A DNA stretch of 64,000 nt, from NCBI GenBank assembly GCA_019009955.1, contig CM032231.1:113620001-113684000 (forward strand), read 5' to 3'. Under the pieces are notes generated by a model. The model saw only the letters and a program-made list of their open reading frames with translations. It was not told the DNA's origin and ran no database searches. A program made the translations under genes and the position numbers. The DNA is from Riptortus pedestris (taxonomy: Eukaryota; Arthropoda; Insecta; Hemiptera; Alydidae). Positions 11,523 through 23,890 of this stretch are shown piece after piece (the stretch's first letter is position 1; each line of letters opens with the position of its first letter).

Positions 11523-12212
11523 TTCACATCTGTTTCGTTTATTATTATGTATATATTTTATAAGTGCTACTAGATTTTTTTTCTTTTCATTATAGTTATC
11601 GTATCTTTTATTGGATTTTGTCTTTTATTTTCTTATTTCTACTATATTAATAATTCTAGGTTATTATTGATTATTTTACATCTCCCCTTCCTTTAATAAT
11701 GTATCAACAATTCATAAATAAATGCAAGAAAATATGAGGAAGATAGAGAAAGCTACTGCTGAGGTAGTAACTGAAGCAAATTAACTGCCCTTTTCCGAGG
11801 CTACTATAGAAAGGAGGGAAAAAAAACAAACTTTCTGAATACATTATTCATTATTTGTAGAACTTATTTTATGTTGTAAAGCAAGATTTCTTTCAATATG
11901 AATGTCCACTATATTTTCTTTCACTGATGTGTTGTATTTAGACTTTAACGTTTTAATGAGGTATTTTCGTTACTTTCCATGGTGCTTAAAACTTTTCATA
12001 AATTCAGAGTGCACAATCTACGGCTTTGCGTCTTGCACGAAATTGAACAAGGATGAATACAAAGTTACAAATCAGTATTTTAGATGAATTTCTTTAATCT
12101 CATTTTGCATTACCAACCATGAATAGCGTACCTTCTAAAATCACTAAAACAAAAGATTATATAAGATATATTTCAAAATAAACTTTGATGGTATTAAATT
12201 TTAGTTTGTGGT
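11523..12212. other. Unassigned AT-rich stretch
   Basis: Nothing recognisable. Open frames here are short and compositionally like the surrounding AT-rich DNA. Confidence 0.4.
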
Positions 12213-12363
12213 TAAAAGTCACGCAGGGTCTGCGTAACCTAAGCAGCTTTCCCACGTGAAGTATTACAATAGAGAAATCTGCATACAAGTAAGAGTAGTA
12301 GTAACGAGTATCTAAACCACGACCCGAACAGTTGCGGAACCGACTGCGATACCTAAACGCAAA
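12213..12363 (-). mobile_element. HINE-like terminal fragment
   Basis: This is the hairpin end only (AAAAGTCACGCAGGGTCTGCG). About 100 bp, from CTAAGCAGCTTTCCCACGTG to GAACAGTTGCGGA, is the same by eye as the start of the copy at 12874. Both carry AGCAGCTTTCCC in place of the usual AGCAGATTTCCC. This points to a local duplication or a shared recent source. Confidence 0.7.
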
Positions 12364-12873
12364 TTCTCAATTCTTTTTCCGATTCTTTGTTAGAATAACG
12401 GTTAGCCTCTTATTTTGTCAAAATATATGTACAACTTCTTAGATTTAACATTTAAGTAATCCTTCCATTTAGTCAAATTGTGATAGAAACACGAAATTTT
12501 TTTTTTTTTTTTTAAATTTTCTAACCAAAAAAATTACAACACATTTCATTGAGTTATGTAGAGCAGTTGGGTATCTCAAAATAAATATATGCAAAACATC
12601 CATAAATAAACTTTTTCCAATGAAATCCTATAGTCAAGATTTTGTTTGCTATAAAACACACGTACTGTATTTTTATTGAAATCTGTTATATGTCTGATTT
12701 TTCGACCTATATGGCTTTTAACATTAAAAAATAACTAATAGTAGTAATTATTCTTAGGAAGTGGAATACCTTAAGGAAAAGTAAACTTGAAGAATGATAA
12801 TATTTAAATAACTTATTATTTTCTAAGTTGAGATATCCTGATAAATTAAGAATATCTAACGAAACATAGTAAT

Positions 12874-13329
12874 AAAAGTCCGTCACGCAGAAGCTACTAG
12901 GTAAACTAAGCAGCTTTCCCACGTGAAGTATTACAATAGAGAAATCTGCATACAAGTAAGAGTAGTAGTAACGAGTATCTAAACCACGACCCGAACAGTT
13001 GCGGAAACGACCGAACTAGCTTTCGGCGGATACTTATGAACAGACCCGAAAGCAGCCGATCTCATCTCGCATACACTTAATAAAAATGCCAATATCTCGG
13101 TTAATATTCAAGATAGAGAATAAATGTATATAACAATATTTGTAGGACATTTAATTTTCAATAAGATTGGTTCTATGCAAGTTTTCGATCCAACGTATAG
13201 TAACGGAGATATATCGAATATTCGAAAATCCCCTCTCTTAACTCCCACTGGTCCGATTTCAGCCAAAACGATTAAATAACGAGTTTGGTAACGATGAAAC
13301 AAAAATAACGACCGCTAAAGCGTTAACAG

Positions 13330-13379
<50 letters not shown>

Positions 13380-13457
13380 TTGAACGGACCTCATTTTCCA
13401 TCTCCTTGGTAGGATAGATGGACATTTGAAGAAGTTTTTCAATAATTGCGTCATGAT
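12874..13457 (-). mobile_element. HINE-like element copy, distal end truncated
   Basis: It begins AAAAGTCCGTCACGCAGAAG, holds the G/C-rich core on the complementary strand and has (TA)n at about 13333-13374. It stops after AATTGCGTCATGA, losing the last ~45 bp including the 20-nt palindrome. Confidence 0.8.
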
Positions 13458-13779
13458 AGGAAACATGAAAAATTGCTGACTAGACTTCGTACTGGACGCA
13501 GCCACGTAACTTTTACATAAACTGAAACATTGAACATGAATATTTTGTAATACGCACACATACTTAAACGTTTAACTCACACTAAGAGACTGACCTCCAA
13601 CTTTCATACTCATATGGAAACTCAATATCAACAAAAGCAAGGGCCAATGATTTATCTCTCAACCAAACAAATGTTTACCCAAGACTAACTTCCAACGTTA
13701 ATGGCTTGTAATTACTAGACGACATATGACATGTAACTTGATTAGTAAATGACCTTTTATGTAGGGTACAGTAACAAAT

Positions 13780-14787
13780 AAAAGTCCGTCACGCGTAAAC
13801 TAAGCAGATTTCCTTCGTGGAGTTTAAGAATAGTACATCATATGTAGTAAAGCTACAAATTGGTATCACAACACAACCGTGAGTATTAAGTGAATAAATA
13901 CAAGCGGTAATAAGCAATTTTTCCCCTCCCAACCAGGTCTGTCAACCTCACATCAGAAAGAAAACAATTACTGAAATATATCATAATATAATATATTAAT
14001 GTTATTGAAAACTATTGACTACATCTATTACTAAAATTAATAATGAATCAGAATAATATTTATCCCAAGAGCGGCTCAGGTTAGCCATGCGAGTTAAAGC
14101 GTTGACCTTTATCTCACATGGTAAACCTAGAGTGGCGAGTTAGATTAAAGTCTGGGCAAATGGAATTATTTAGTGACCAAATTAACTAAATAAAGTCCTA
14201 AAATCCCACTCTGGATAGAAAAGAGTGGTAACCTGTAGATAACCCGTCCCGATTGCCTAAGTTGCAAAAAGTGGACGTTAATAAATAATAATAATAATAA
14301 TATTTATCCCAATCAATCAAATATTAGTAGCCCAAGAACTTAAGACGGGGGGGGGGTCACTAGAACATATTTGCATGTATCTCGTATAATAAAGGTCTCT
14401 TCAATACAATATTTGGTATTTAAGCTTCGAATAATGTGGTTTATTATATAACAGAGTATTGTTTATGTAACATCAGTAAAAGTGGGGGTTTGCTGAAAAC
14501 TGAAAAATGCAAGTATTAAAGGTTAATATTCAAGATAGAGCATAAATGTATATATGAATATTTATAGTACATTTTAATTGAAATAAGATTGGTCCTATTC
14601 AATTTTTCGATCCGACTTATAATAACGGAGATATTTTGAATTTTCAAAAATCCTCTTCTCTAAACCCCCCTCCCACTGGTCCGATTTCAGCCGTTAACGA
14701 ACTTGATCTTTGGTATTCTTTCTTTTTACATAAAACGACTAAATATCGAGTTTGGTAAAGTAAACCCTTAATAGAAATCTGCTAAAA
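13780..14787 (-). mobile_element. HINE-like element (long subfamily) interrupted by a SINE
   Basis: It starts AAAAGTCCGTCACGCGTAAAC and ends TAGAAATCTGCTAAAA. The interior has the long-subfamily blocks (AGTGGGGGTTTGCTGAA, GTTTATTATATAACA) also seen at 61089-62022. A SINE sits at 14069-14295. The (TA)n and GGACCTCATTTTCG segments are deleted near the right end. Confidence 0.75.
14052..14312 (+). mobile_element. tRNA-derived SINE with 17-bp target-site duplication
   Basis: The body (14069-14295, 227 bp) is flanked on both sides by AATAATATTTATCCCAA (14052-14068 and 14296-14312). The head (GGTTAGCCATGCGAGTTAAAGC, read in two parts) is tRNA-like and the tail is (AAT)n. The segment with CCCACTCTGGATAGAAAAG recurs in reverse complement at 17600-17700. 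Long direct duplications plus a simple tail are the hallmark of LINE-driven insertion. Confidence 0.8.
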
Positions 14788-15523
14788 TCAACACATAAGT
14801 AATCTCAAAGAAATCAAAACATTCTTAGGTTAGTCTTAAATATTTTGCGGTGATAAAATGTTTTGCGATTGTCTAGTCCTTAGACCAGTGGTTAAAACTA
14901 AAAAATTATTGTTTGTCAGCCCATCCCCCTTCTCCCATTCGGTTTCCAATCACTAAAGCTCAGCTCAAAATATAACAATCGACTATTATGTAGTGTCAGT
15001 TAACCCAAGGTGAAGTAACATAAATATTTTACTGTACTCGACGGTATAAACATTCAAGAAACTATATTTAAAGAAGAATGATACATTTATTTTATATTTC
15101 ATTGTGAAATAAATATATTACCTTCTAGTTTGTTCCTAAACCGCGGCATTCGTCATTCAGTGTCTCAACTGGAGATAGTAATGGTTTTAGTCGCTCATCC
15201 TAAAAAATACATTATCAATATTAATTCTCATGGATACAATATGTTATTAACTCTTTGTGATTCAGCACTGTAGAACAATGCTGAAAATTTGTTACATTAT
15301 TGTAAATAATCATGAATATACTTTAATTGAAAAAAAAAAAAAAATTTAGGAAACAAACGAAATTACTAAAATGTGAATATATGACAAATATTCTTCTAAG
15401 TGTATAAATTAAAGAATGGAATTGGTGCTAATGCAAATAACGCCATCTGTATTCGACCTGACGTAATCCGTGCACCATTTCCGCAAGTAGAAAAACCTGC
15501 GTAATATGATCAAGAACAAAAAA
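14788..15523. other. Unassigned stretch
   Basis: No recognised gene or element. A poly-A run lies near 15330. Confidence 0.4.
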
Positions 15524-15749
15524 AAAAGTCCGTCACGCAGGGGCTGCGTAAACTAAGCAGATTTCCCATGTGTAGTTTAACAATAGATAAATCTACATAC
15601 TAGTAACACAATAGCACCATCAACATCAAGTGAATATACAAATAATACAAAATCGATTATAAGAAAAGGACATTTGAAGAAAATTTTCGAATATCGCGTC
15701 ATGAGTACGACCACAATAGCTGATTTCCCTTAAGGGAAATCTGCTAAAA
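15524..15749 (-). mobile_element. HINE-like element, internally deleted (226 bp)
   Basis: Both termini are present (AAAAGTCCGTCACGCAGGGG and TTAAGGGAAATCTGCTAAAA) but the whole core including the microsatellite is gone. The copy shows that the two ends travel together without the interior. Confidence 0.85.
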
Positions 15750-15956
15750 GGCCTTGTCCTCCTACAATTGTTTTTAATTTTATGCAAAGTCCACTTTCAG
15801 AATCAGCGCACGGTCGTCAGTGCCTCCTAACAAACAAAAACCTTAAGACAAACTAACAATCATAGCATGACCAAGAGTGTAAAAAAACAGTCACAAAACA
15901 AAAATAAAACCATTAAAACAATAGTATATCCAGGATAAACCCAATAAAGTTATTCC
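15750..15956 (-). mobile_element. Penelope-like tail (family B), minus orientation
   Basis: On the minus strand it holds CACTGACGAC, a stem and GAAAGTGGACTTTGC, followed by ATAAAATTAAAAACAATTG and GGACAAGGCC. Near-identical sequence lies at 16500-16720 (plus) and 23640-23890 (minus). The CTGACGA-stem-GAAA layout recalls a hammerhead core. No RT frame is associated, so the Penelope assignment is tentative. Confidence 0.45.
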
Positions 15957-16487
15957 CACGTAAACTAATACAATAGAGAAATCTCCATACGAGTGCCGAT
16001 CAGTACGGAAACGGGCGAACTAACTTTCGGCGGGAACCATAGCTAGTCCGTTACACTTAATAAAAATGCACATATCTCGGTTAATATTCAAGATAGAGAA
16101 TATATGTATAGAACAATATTTATAGTGAATTCAATTTGCAAGAAGATTGGTAGTATACAATTTTTTTTCGATCCAACGTATAGTAACGGAGATATTTCGA
16201 ATTTTCGAAAATCCCCCCTCTAAACCCCCCTCCCGCTGTTCCGATTTCAGCCGTTAACAAACCTGATCTTCCTTTTTACATAAAACGTTTAAATACCGAG
16301 TTTGGTGACGATTAAAAAAAATTGCGACGGCTAGAGTGTTAACAGACAATATATATATATATATATATAGATTTGAACGGACCTCATTTTCATCATCTCC
16401 TGGGTAGGATCGATGGACATTTGGAGAAAAATTGCGCCATGAGTACGACCTCAATAGCTGATTTTCCTCAAGGGAAACCTGCTAAAA
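15957..16487 (-). mobile_element. HINE-like element, hairpin end truncated
   Basis: It starts inside the family at ATTCCCACGTAAAC (the GTCCGTCACGCAGG end is lost) and ends AGGGAAACCTGCTAAAA. (TA)n is short (about 16349-16368). It is sandwiched between two family-B tails in inverted orientation. Confidence 0.8.
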
Positions 16488-16720
16488 TAGTCAGCTAATA
16501 AAATTAAATCGTTTTTAACCTTTTAGCTTTATTAGTTTACTATTTTTTAAATTTTCTATTGGTTTTATCCTGGATTTGTTTTGTTTTTAATGTTTTTATA
16601 TTTTTGGGTTTTTGTTTGTCAGCAGGCACTGACGATGGAGAGCTGACTACGAAAGTGAACTTTGCATAAAATTAAAAACAATAGTAGAGGACAAGGCCTT
16701 TTATTGGTCCTTATCAATTG
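16488..16720 (+). mobile_element. Penelope-like tail (family B), plus orientation
   Basis: Contains TTTTATCCTGGAT, then CACTGACGATGGAG, CTGACTAC and GAAAGTGAACTTTGC (16626-16665), then AGGACAAGGCC. It pairs with 15750-15956 and 23640-23890. In the 23.6-kb copy the stem is GGAG..CTCC and CAC/GTG flank the core. Confidence 0.45.
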
Positions 16721-19273
16721 GTTTCTCACCCATTCAAAATATTCACGAGATATCTGCTTAGTTTGTACTGCCCCACCATGATGGATTATTGATATTAAAT
16801 TCTCATTTCTATTCTTGTTAGGAAAATAAAAACAAATTTTCACACTATTAATTTGGTTTCAATAAAACTTCAATCATGAATTTGGGATAATTTAATTAAT
16901 TTATTTCCTTAATATATACGGAAGTATTATAGGTAATCGATGTTCACAGGCTTCATGAAAATGGTTTAAGATCACTAAGCTAATACAATTTCTTTTGTAC
17001 ATTCAAAATTTTATCATTCACAAAATGCAATTTCTTTTTAATGGCTTGATCTGAGCATGAGAGAAATGGCTTTACAGAATATTTCCCAATTATTCTACCG
17101 AACGAAATCTAAGTGCAAATGGGGAATTTTATTTATTTCCCTCTGAAACTCTGGATGGAATTCAGGGCGGCAAGAGCTAAAAAGTAAATGGTGTACCGCA
17201 AAGGTGGTCTGAGCAATAAAAAGCGAAATGTATTCACAGTTTATATTCACAGCGACAGATTCGATTTCACTTTCACATTTGTCCATCTGATGAATACTTG
17301 AAAAGCTATCCGAGAGCACGCATGAATGTAAATGTTTAAGGAAACCACGCACGGCTACGTAACACGAGTACGCAAATGCTCATATATATTTAACAACCTC
17401 GGATTTAAATCCTGTGAAGCTACAGCGAAAGTGCCAATTGTGCCTATATAGTTCCTGCATTTTAATTTCTGTGGTAGGGGAGGAAATATAGGTGTGTCAC
17501 CGTTCGCAAGATATGACACGTAGATATAGAAAAGGATAAACAGCTAATCAAATTTCCGTCATTCACAATTTTTTTAATTTTTTATTAATTAACATCCGAT
17601 TTTCGCTACTATGGCTAATTGGGACAGGTTATCCACAGGTCACCACCCTTTCTAACCAGAGTGGGACTAAGGATATTATTTAATTAGTTCGTCATTAAAC
17701 AAAATGTACGTCCTTGCTTCTCAAAAAATCAATGCTCTGTTTTTAATTTACCACCGATAACTAAGAATATTAAAACATTACAAGCATTTAGTTATCGAAA
17801 TGGACGAGCGTTACTGTCACTGTTACTGGAATAATCATGTTCAGAGGTTATGAGTACAGGAATCAAAATGTTCATTTATTTATTTATTTGGTTAATGCCC
17901 CACTTCAAAAGTGAGTGGCATGATCACTGTTTAGAACATTATATTTATCCCTTCATGTAAACCCTGATGTTGTTCTTTAATTTTATAGTACAGATAATAT
18001 TCTATTCTATTCTATTTATGAATGATATTTTATAGAGAATTTCATTAGGTAGCACTGGAGAACGAACATACCAGGAAAGCATTCACATTTTGCCGCGCCT
18101 ATACACACAAACGAACAGCTGTTAGGTAATATTTACATTGTCCATTATTATTATTGCAAGGCAACCAGTCATATACTGGAGTTGCTACAATCATAGTGTA
18201 TTAACAAACGGGAAAGCAACTGAAACACTTATATTTTCCCAAATAGTATTACAGGTCTGATGTAAAACAGAAAATGGGACTATAAGAGTTCGCAGATAAT
18301 CAAAATATCATTAAAAGATTATTTTTCACAAGTATAATACTCATAGCGCTTGGCTGCGACCTCCAATATAGTAATGCTGAGTGAACAGTGATTACTGTGG
18401 TAACTACTGTAACAGATAATCTCCATGTGATTGGATTCAAGCAAAGAGGTTAGCAATTGGTATAGAGACATAAAACATAAACATAAACATGCAAGATGTG
18501 CATGAGAGTAAGCTGGTTTGTTTGCTGTTCATCTATTGTAAAACGGGAAACCAAGGGAAAACTTAGAAAACGTTAGAGTGACATGGAATTTATGTCTGCA
18601 GCTATAATCAAAACTAATTCGTCTTGTTTAATCTCCAATGTCCAAAATTACACGAAATGGTTCCTACATCTGTACTAATATGATTTTTACAGTTAAAATA
18701 TTGTAGGAAATGCCATCAAGTATATTACAGATTTTTTGGGTGTTTCAGTAGATCTTTTTCTTTTTCTTAAAAGAAGGGAAAAAATTAAGTCTTTCATTGG
18801 GCGAAAAGAGGAGTTCTCTGTTGGTGAAGTTGGACCAAGCCCTAGAGTGTCTATCAAGAGCGGATATAGAGCTTGATCAGTTGGACCATAGCCATCGCCT
18901 CGAACTCAGAGGCTAAGGGTGTTCCACTTCAAACCTAGGAGTATTGATTCCTTCTCAGATTAGTCGGGATTAAAAGAAAGGAATTCCCTGTAAAAGTCCA
19001 GCCAATTCTAAGAATTAAGTTTTTGTGGTTGAGAATTCTTAGAATGGCCGGTACTTTAAAAAAAAAAAAGTAGAAAAAAGTGAGCGCTACATCATTAGCC
19101 TGGTGGCATCGAAATAGATAATTAAAGTAATCAGAAAAACCCTTGGCATATCAGAAGTACTATCTGACAGCACTCTATATAAAAACTGTTACAAGTATTA
19201 ATAAATACTGGTCTAAATAAAGAAATATAATATAGGACTTAAACATACGGGCAACAGAAGACAGTGAGATAAG
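16721..19273. other. Unassigned stretch with two SINE pieces
   Basis: About 17600-17700 is the reverse complement of the SINE body seen at 14150-14260 (shared CCCACTCTGG and GGTTATCCACAGGTC-like segments). No gene is supported elsewhere. An 85-residue minus frame at 17095-17352 has no recognisable motif. A separate SINE is listed at 18838-19080. Confidence 0.45.
18838..19080 (+). mobile_element. tRNA-derived SINE, second family
   Basis: The head has a tRNA-like arrangement (TTGGACCATAGCCATCGCC then GTTCCACTTCAAACCTAGG). The 3' part contains CCAATTCTAAGAATT and AGAATTCTTAGAATGG, which can pair, and the element ends in an A-rich run. Target duplications were not found. Confidence 0.45.
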
Positions 19274-19858
19274 TTTTAGCAGATTTCCCTTAAGAGAAAT
19301 CAGCTATTGAGGTCCTACTCATAACGCGATTTTCGAAAAATTTCTTCAAATGTCTATCGATCCTACCTAGGAGATGACGAAAATGAGGTCCGTTCAAAAG
19401 TTTTATATATGTATATATAAGCTCTAGCGGTCCCAATTTATATTTGATCGTAACCAAACTCGGTATATAAACGTTTTATGTAAAAAGACAGATCAAGTTC
19501 GTTAATGGCTGAAATCGGATCAGTGGGAGGGGGAGTTTAGAGGGGGATTTTCCAAAATTCGAAATATCTCCGTTATTAAAAGTCGGATTGAAAAATTGTA
19601 TAGAACCAATATTATTGAAAATTAATTTACCTTTAAATATTGTTCTATACATATTTTCTCTATCATTAATATTAACCGAGATATTTACGTTTTTATTAAG
19701 AGTGACGGACGAGCTATGGTCGCTTCTATTCGTTTTCGCCGAAAGGTAGTTCGCCCATTTCCGTAACTGTTTGGCACTCGTATGGAGATTTCTCTATTGT
19801 ATAACTTTACGTGAGAAATTGTGCTTAGTTTACGCAGCCCTTTCGTGACGGACTTTTT
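19274..19858 (+). mobile_element. HINE-like element copy (585 bp)
   Basis: Sense orientation with both ends: TTTTAGCAGATTTCCCTTAA and GCAGCCCTTTCGTGACGGAC. The 3' hairpin is weakened (GCAGCCCTTTCGTG). The microsatellite has shrunk to TATATATGTATATATA at about 19404. Confidence 0.85.
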
Positions 19859-20743
19859 ATATATCAAATCGATTATATAACAAAATACTGCTGATCTCTG
19901 AAGATAGGGACTTCTGAAGAAAATAAAATAAAAAGAAGACCTAATTTTAACCACCTAGGCACAAATAACTCTCGCGAGTTCGGTGCCTATTTATAATAAA
20001 ATTAATAAATTAATGCAGAAAACTGCTCATGTACTTAAATTGCTCAAAATCTCTAATAAAAGCCGTCTTTATCTCCTCAGGAACTAACTCAATAATTAAA
20101 GTGACAAATGAAAATTACACATTTGCAAATATAAATGATAAATCTCCCTCAAAGTGCTAATTATTTGATTTCCATTATATGCCAAACCAAATTCAGGAAA
20201 TTTTCACATCCTTAATAAAAAGTGAAAAAAGTGTTGGAATGACGAAAATTTTCGACTTTCTGATTCTGTGTGTCGGTGTATACACATTTTCGCTACCTCT
20301 GGTAGGATTTCCATTAAGGGAGATATATTTAATAAGCCAACTAAAAACTAAAAATATTTAACTTTAAGCAGATAGTTAATATGGATTTTAGTTACGGAAT
20401 ATCTTGTTTGACCCAATAAGAAGGGGGCCAACGACCCGTATTATTGGATTAACAGCCGAACTAGGCTAGACTATTCTATAGGCTTCTGTATGTAATCCAG
20501 CCTGTCATATTCTGCATGTTGTCAACATGTACTCAGTTTGTGCATTCTGCCAGTTAAATGCCCAAAAGGGTTTATGACATGCTATGCTAAAAAGTATCCA
20601 GTTTTTAGTAGCAAAATAAAATATCTTTTTTTTTATTGTATATTAACTTTTTGAGAAAATATAACATATAACTTTAAACAAGTATAATTGTTTGTAGGCG
20701 TTTCTTGGCTTTCTAATTTTTATTTGTTTCATTAGTATATAAG

Positions 20744-20744
<1 letters not shown>
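19859..20744. other. Unassigned stretch
   Basis: No recognised gene or element. A 60-codon frame at 20179-20361 has no domain signature. Confidence 0.4.
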
Positions 20745-20805
<61 letters not shown>

Positions 20806-20948
20806 AAACTAAGCTTCACAACCTGTACTCGGGTTGTTTATTTTTCAGGAAATATGTACACTAGAGATGATATTTAATTATAACAAATGCTATCCATGAT
20901 TATCATTTAAACTATGATTTCTCGAGCGAAGCCGGGTACCGTAGCTAG
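20745..20948 (+). mobile_element. Helitron 3' fragment
   Basis: Ends CTCGAGCGAAGCCGGGTACC followed by GTAG-CTAG (20945-20948) and T. This is the 3' hairpin plus CTAG shared with the larger Helitrons at 32766, 36115 and 54158. A TTTTATATA..TATATAAAA tract lies at the left. No 5' TC end can be fixed. Confidence 0.6.
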
Positions 20949-21169
20949 TATATATACATAAATATATATATATATTTATGTATATATATATATATATATA
21001 TATTTCATCATCATCTAAATTCAAAACGACTAGCAAAATGATATTCCCAACGTCGGTGCTGAAATAACCATTACGAAATGGTCCTGTTTCAGGCCTGACA
21101 AGAAGATAGATGGATAATTGGAATAAAATAGGAACGCGACAAGTAACACGAGATAGGAAATGACCACCA

Positions 21170-21229
<60 letters not shown>
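20949..21229. repeat. Microsatellites (TA)n and (CT)n
   Basis: Interrupted (TA)n at about 20949-21003 directly follows the Helitron terminus. A clean (CT)n run occupies about 21173-21229. Confidence 0.8.
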
Positions 21230-21232
<3 letters not shown>

Positions 21233-22936
21233 CCTCCCTCCCACTCTCTCCCCCTGTCCCCTAGAAATGTATGATTTATTAATAAACTTTAAATGTTTTA
21301 CCGTCTTGCTCTCTGGGCCTAGTTCTGATAAGAACCTTCATAATCAAAACAGTGTTGACGTTAGACTAAAAACAAGATTTTTATTGATGACAGAACAAAA
21401 AAAAACTTGTAGATATGTCGGCCAAGGTTTGCTACACCTGCTGAACATACCTCGAGTGCATTGGTTTCCGAGATCCTTGAACGGAAACACGGACCTCAGC
21501 ATTGCCTTGAAACTTTGTGCAATGAACTAGCCTCAGCCAATTGACTGGAACTCTCCAGCGTTTATTGTAATCGTCTAGAGACAATTTTCAGTAGTATGTT
21601 ATTGGCTATATTCTTATATATAATGGTCCAGATGTTTAAAACAAAAATACATGAGAAAATACATATTCTTATTAATAAATACAATTATATGGAATGAAAA
21701 ATAATTTTCTTTATTTAAAAGATAAATAAGAAATAAAATGAAATAGGATAGGTATTTAAGCACGACTAATCACTCAACAATAGTCTTATTTTTCCTTTTT
21801 TTTTCTCCTCATAGTAACCCTAAGTTATTCAAATACACATTGCCACATGGCATATTACATGTATTTTTATGTTTAAATACATTTTTATTTTACAATGCAT
21901 ACTCGTTAATCAACGATCTACTCAAATATAATCTAAAAATAATAATAATATTAATAAAATAAAATATTAAAATAAGTAAGATAATTACAAACAAAATTAA
22001 TAAATGAAATGAAAGAATAAATAAATAAAATAAGAACAAAAACAAGTCAATTAAAGTTAAACTCAACCAATGTGATATTTGCGAGTTCATGTAAGGTAAA
22101 TATATTGAATTATAATTCCCATTCCTCAGAATTAACTTTACATTCTAATGTATTTTTGCTTCATCGATATCTATACTTTTGATAAACTTTACAAGTTCTT
22201 TATTATATTTGTCAAATATTATATGAGGTGGTTTTTGATTAAATGTAGAACAGTCATAAAGTATATGTAAAAACGTTTGTGTTGTCTGTGAGTTGCAAGT
22301 AAATTTGTCATTGAATAATATTAATAGTAAATATGAATTCCTTAGTTCGCAGACTATTACAACATATCAACCAAAACTCTTTTGAATATAGTAAAGTAAA
22401 GATATTTATTAGGCACTATACCTAAAGTAATTACGGAAAAATCATAAACAACAAATTTAAGTTATTCTATTTCAGTATATTACATCCAGTAACATAAATC
22501 CTGTCAGAAATAATTAGTTTATTTTAATAGCGTACGGGACTGATTCAAAGTTTCTGTATTCTGGCTATCTGTTCTTGAGGTCGAAATTTCTCCCTCTGAC
22601 CTTATTCGGCTTTCCAGCCATTTTTATTAGACAAATTATTTTTTTTCGGATTTTTAAGAGTGTTGCATCGAGAACCAAAGCACACTTTTATTTTTTATTT
22701 TTTGAAGACATGAAGAATGAATAAGTCCAGATCCAACTTGGTGACAATTTCAAAATGGTTTATGTACTCTTGTATAATTATAATGGCTATGTTCTTTATC
22801 CCCTCAGGAATTTTATTCCTTTTTATCACACATTGAGATAATCTCCTTCTTGTTGGGGTTCTTGTAGGGTTCTTCAGACCAGTGTTTTATCAGTCAATGA
22901 ATTCATATTGACAATAATAGGACTTGTAAAAAAAAA

Positions 22937-22941
<5 letters not shown>
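21230..22941. other. AT-rich stretch with a possible LINE zinc-knuckle remnant
   Basis: On the minus strand around 22150-22330 the translation FTCNSQTTQTFLHILYDCSTF resembles the C-terminal CCHC-type motif of some non-LTR retrotransposons (spacing C..H...C), but the frame is short. The rest shows no gene. The 87-codon plus frame at 21267-21530 has no recognisable motif. Confidence 0.35.

Positions 22942-23009
<68 letters not shown>
22942..23009. repeat. (TA)n microsatellite
   Basis: An uninterrupted TA run of about 68 bp after a short poly-A. It is not inside a recognisable HINE-like copy. Confidence 0.85.
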
Positions 23010-23011
<2 letters not shown>

Positions 23012-23639
23012 GTTGTCTTATTTGCAAAAATCCTCTTTTTTATGATGCCATAAACTTCATTTAAGAATCTATTAATAACCATTAAACCTTGTAAGAATTA
23101 AATCACTTTTATTAAGTCAGACTGACGATTATTAGGTCGGTTTGCTTCAGAAGTGTTTGATCAGACCTTATCAACAGATATTTCTTCTACAATGGATATT
23201 CCTTTTTTAGAATTTGCAATTATTGTTATTCTTAAATAACTTTTAAGACAAATACCACGAATATTTACTAGTACCATTTCTTACCTACGATTTCTCTCAG
23301 TCATATCTCCAAAAAGTCGTCTTAACGATTCCATTTTATGTAACAACTTGATTTATTTTTAAGTAAAATACTTCATACAGTGAAATAGGAATTTTAATTT
23401 CTGAACAAAATTGGAATATTAATTTCTTAGTTTTCTGCTACATAGTTTTTATTTTGTTTTCTTTCCTTTGTCTTACGCAACATCACTTATGTTGATCAAA
23501 ACAAGTTTTGTCTTATTTAAAATTCTAGCTGGTATTGAATTTCAAGGAAATGTTGATCTATTTGGGTTTTTTAACTAACTGTATTATATCTCTGGAATAT
23601 GCTGGATGGTAGAGGAACCGATTGATAAGGATCAATAAA
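23010..23639. other. Unassigned stretch
   Basis: Nothing recognised on either strand. Confidence 0.4.
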
Positions 23640-23890
23640 AAGTCCTTGTCCTCTACTATTGTTTTTAATTTTATGCAAAGTCCACTTTCGGAGTCAGCGC
23701 TCCATCGTCAGTGACTGCTGACAAACAAAAACTTCGATCTAAGAATCATAGCATGACCAACAGTGTAAAAAAAGTCACAAAAACGAAAACAAAAAAAAGA
23801 ATAAAACCATTAAAATCAAAATATATCCAGGATAAAAACAATAGAAAATTTAATAAATAGTCAACTAATAAAATTAAAATAGTTAAAAAC
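23640..23890 (-). mobile_element. Penelope-like tail (family B), third copy
   Basis: On the minus strand it reads CACTGACGATGGAGCGCTGA then CTCCGAAAGTGGACTTTGC, then an A-rich segment and GGACAAGGACTTTTTATTG. The match to 16500-16720 continues upstream to ATCCTGGAT and beyond. Confidence 0.5.
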
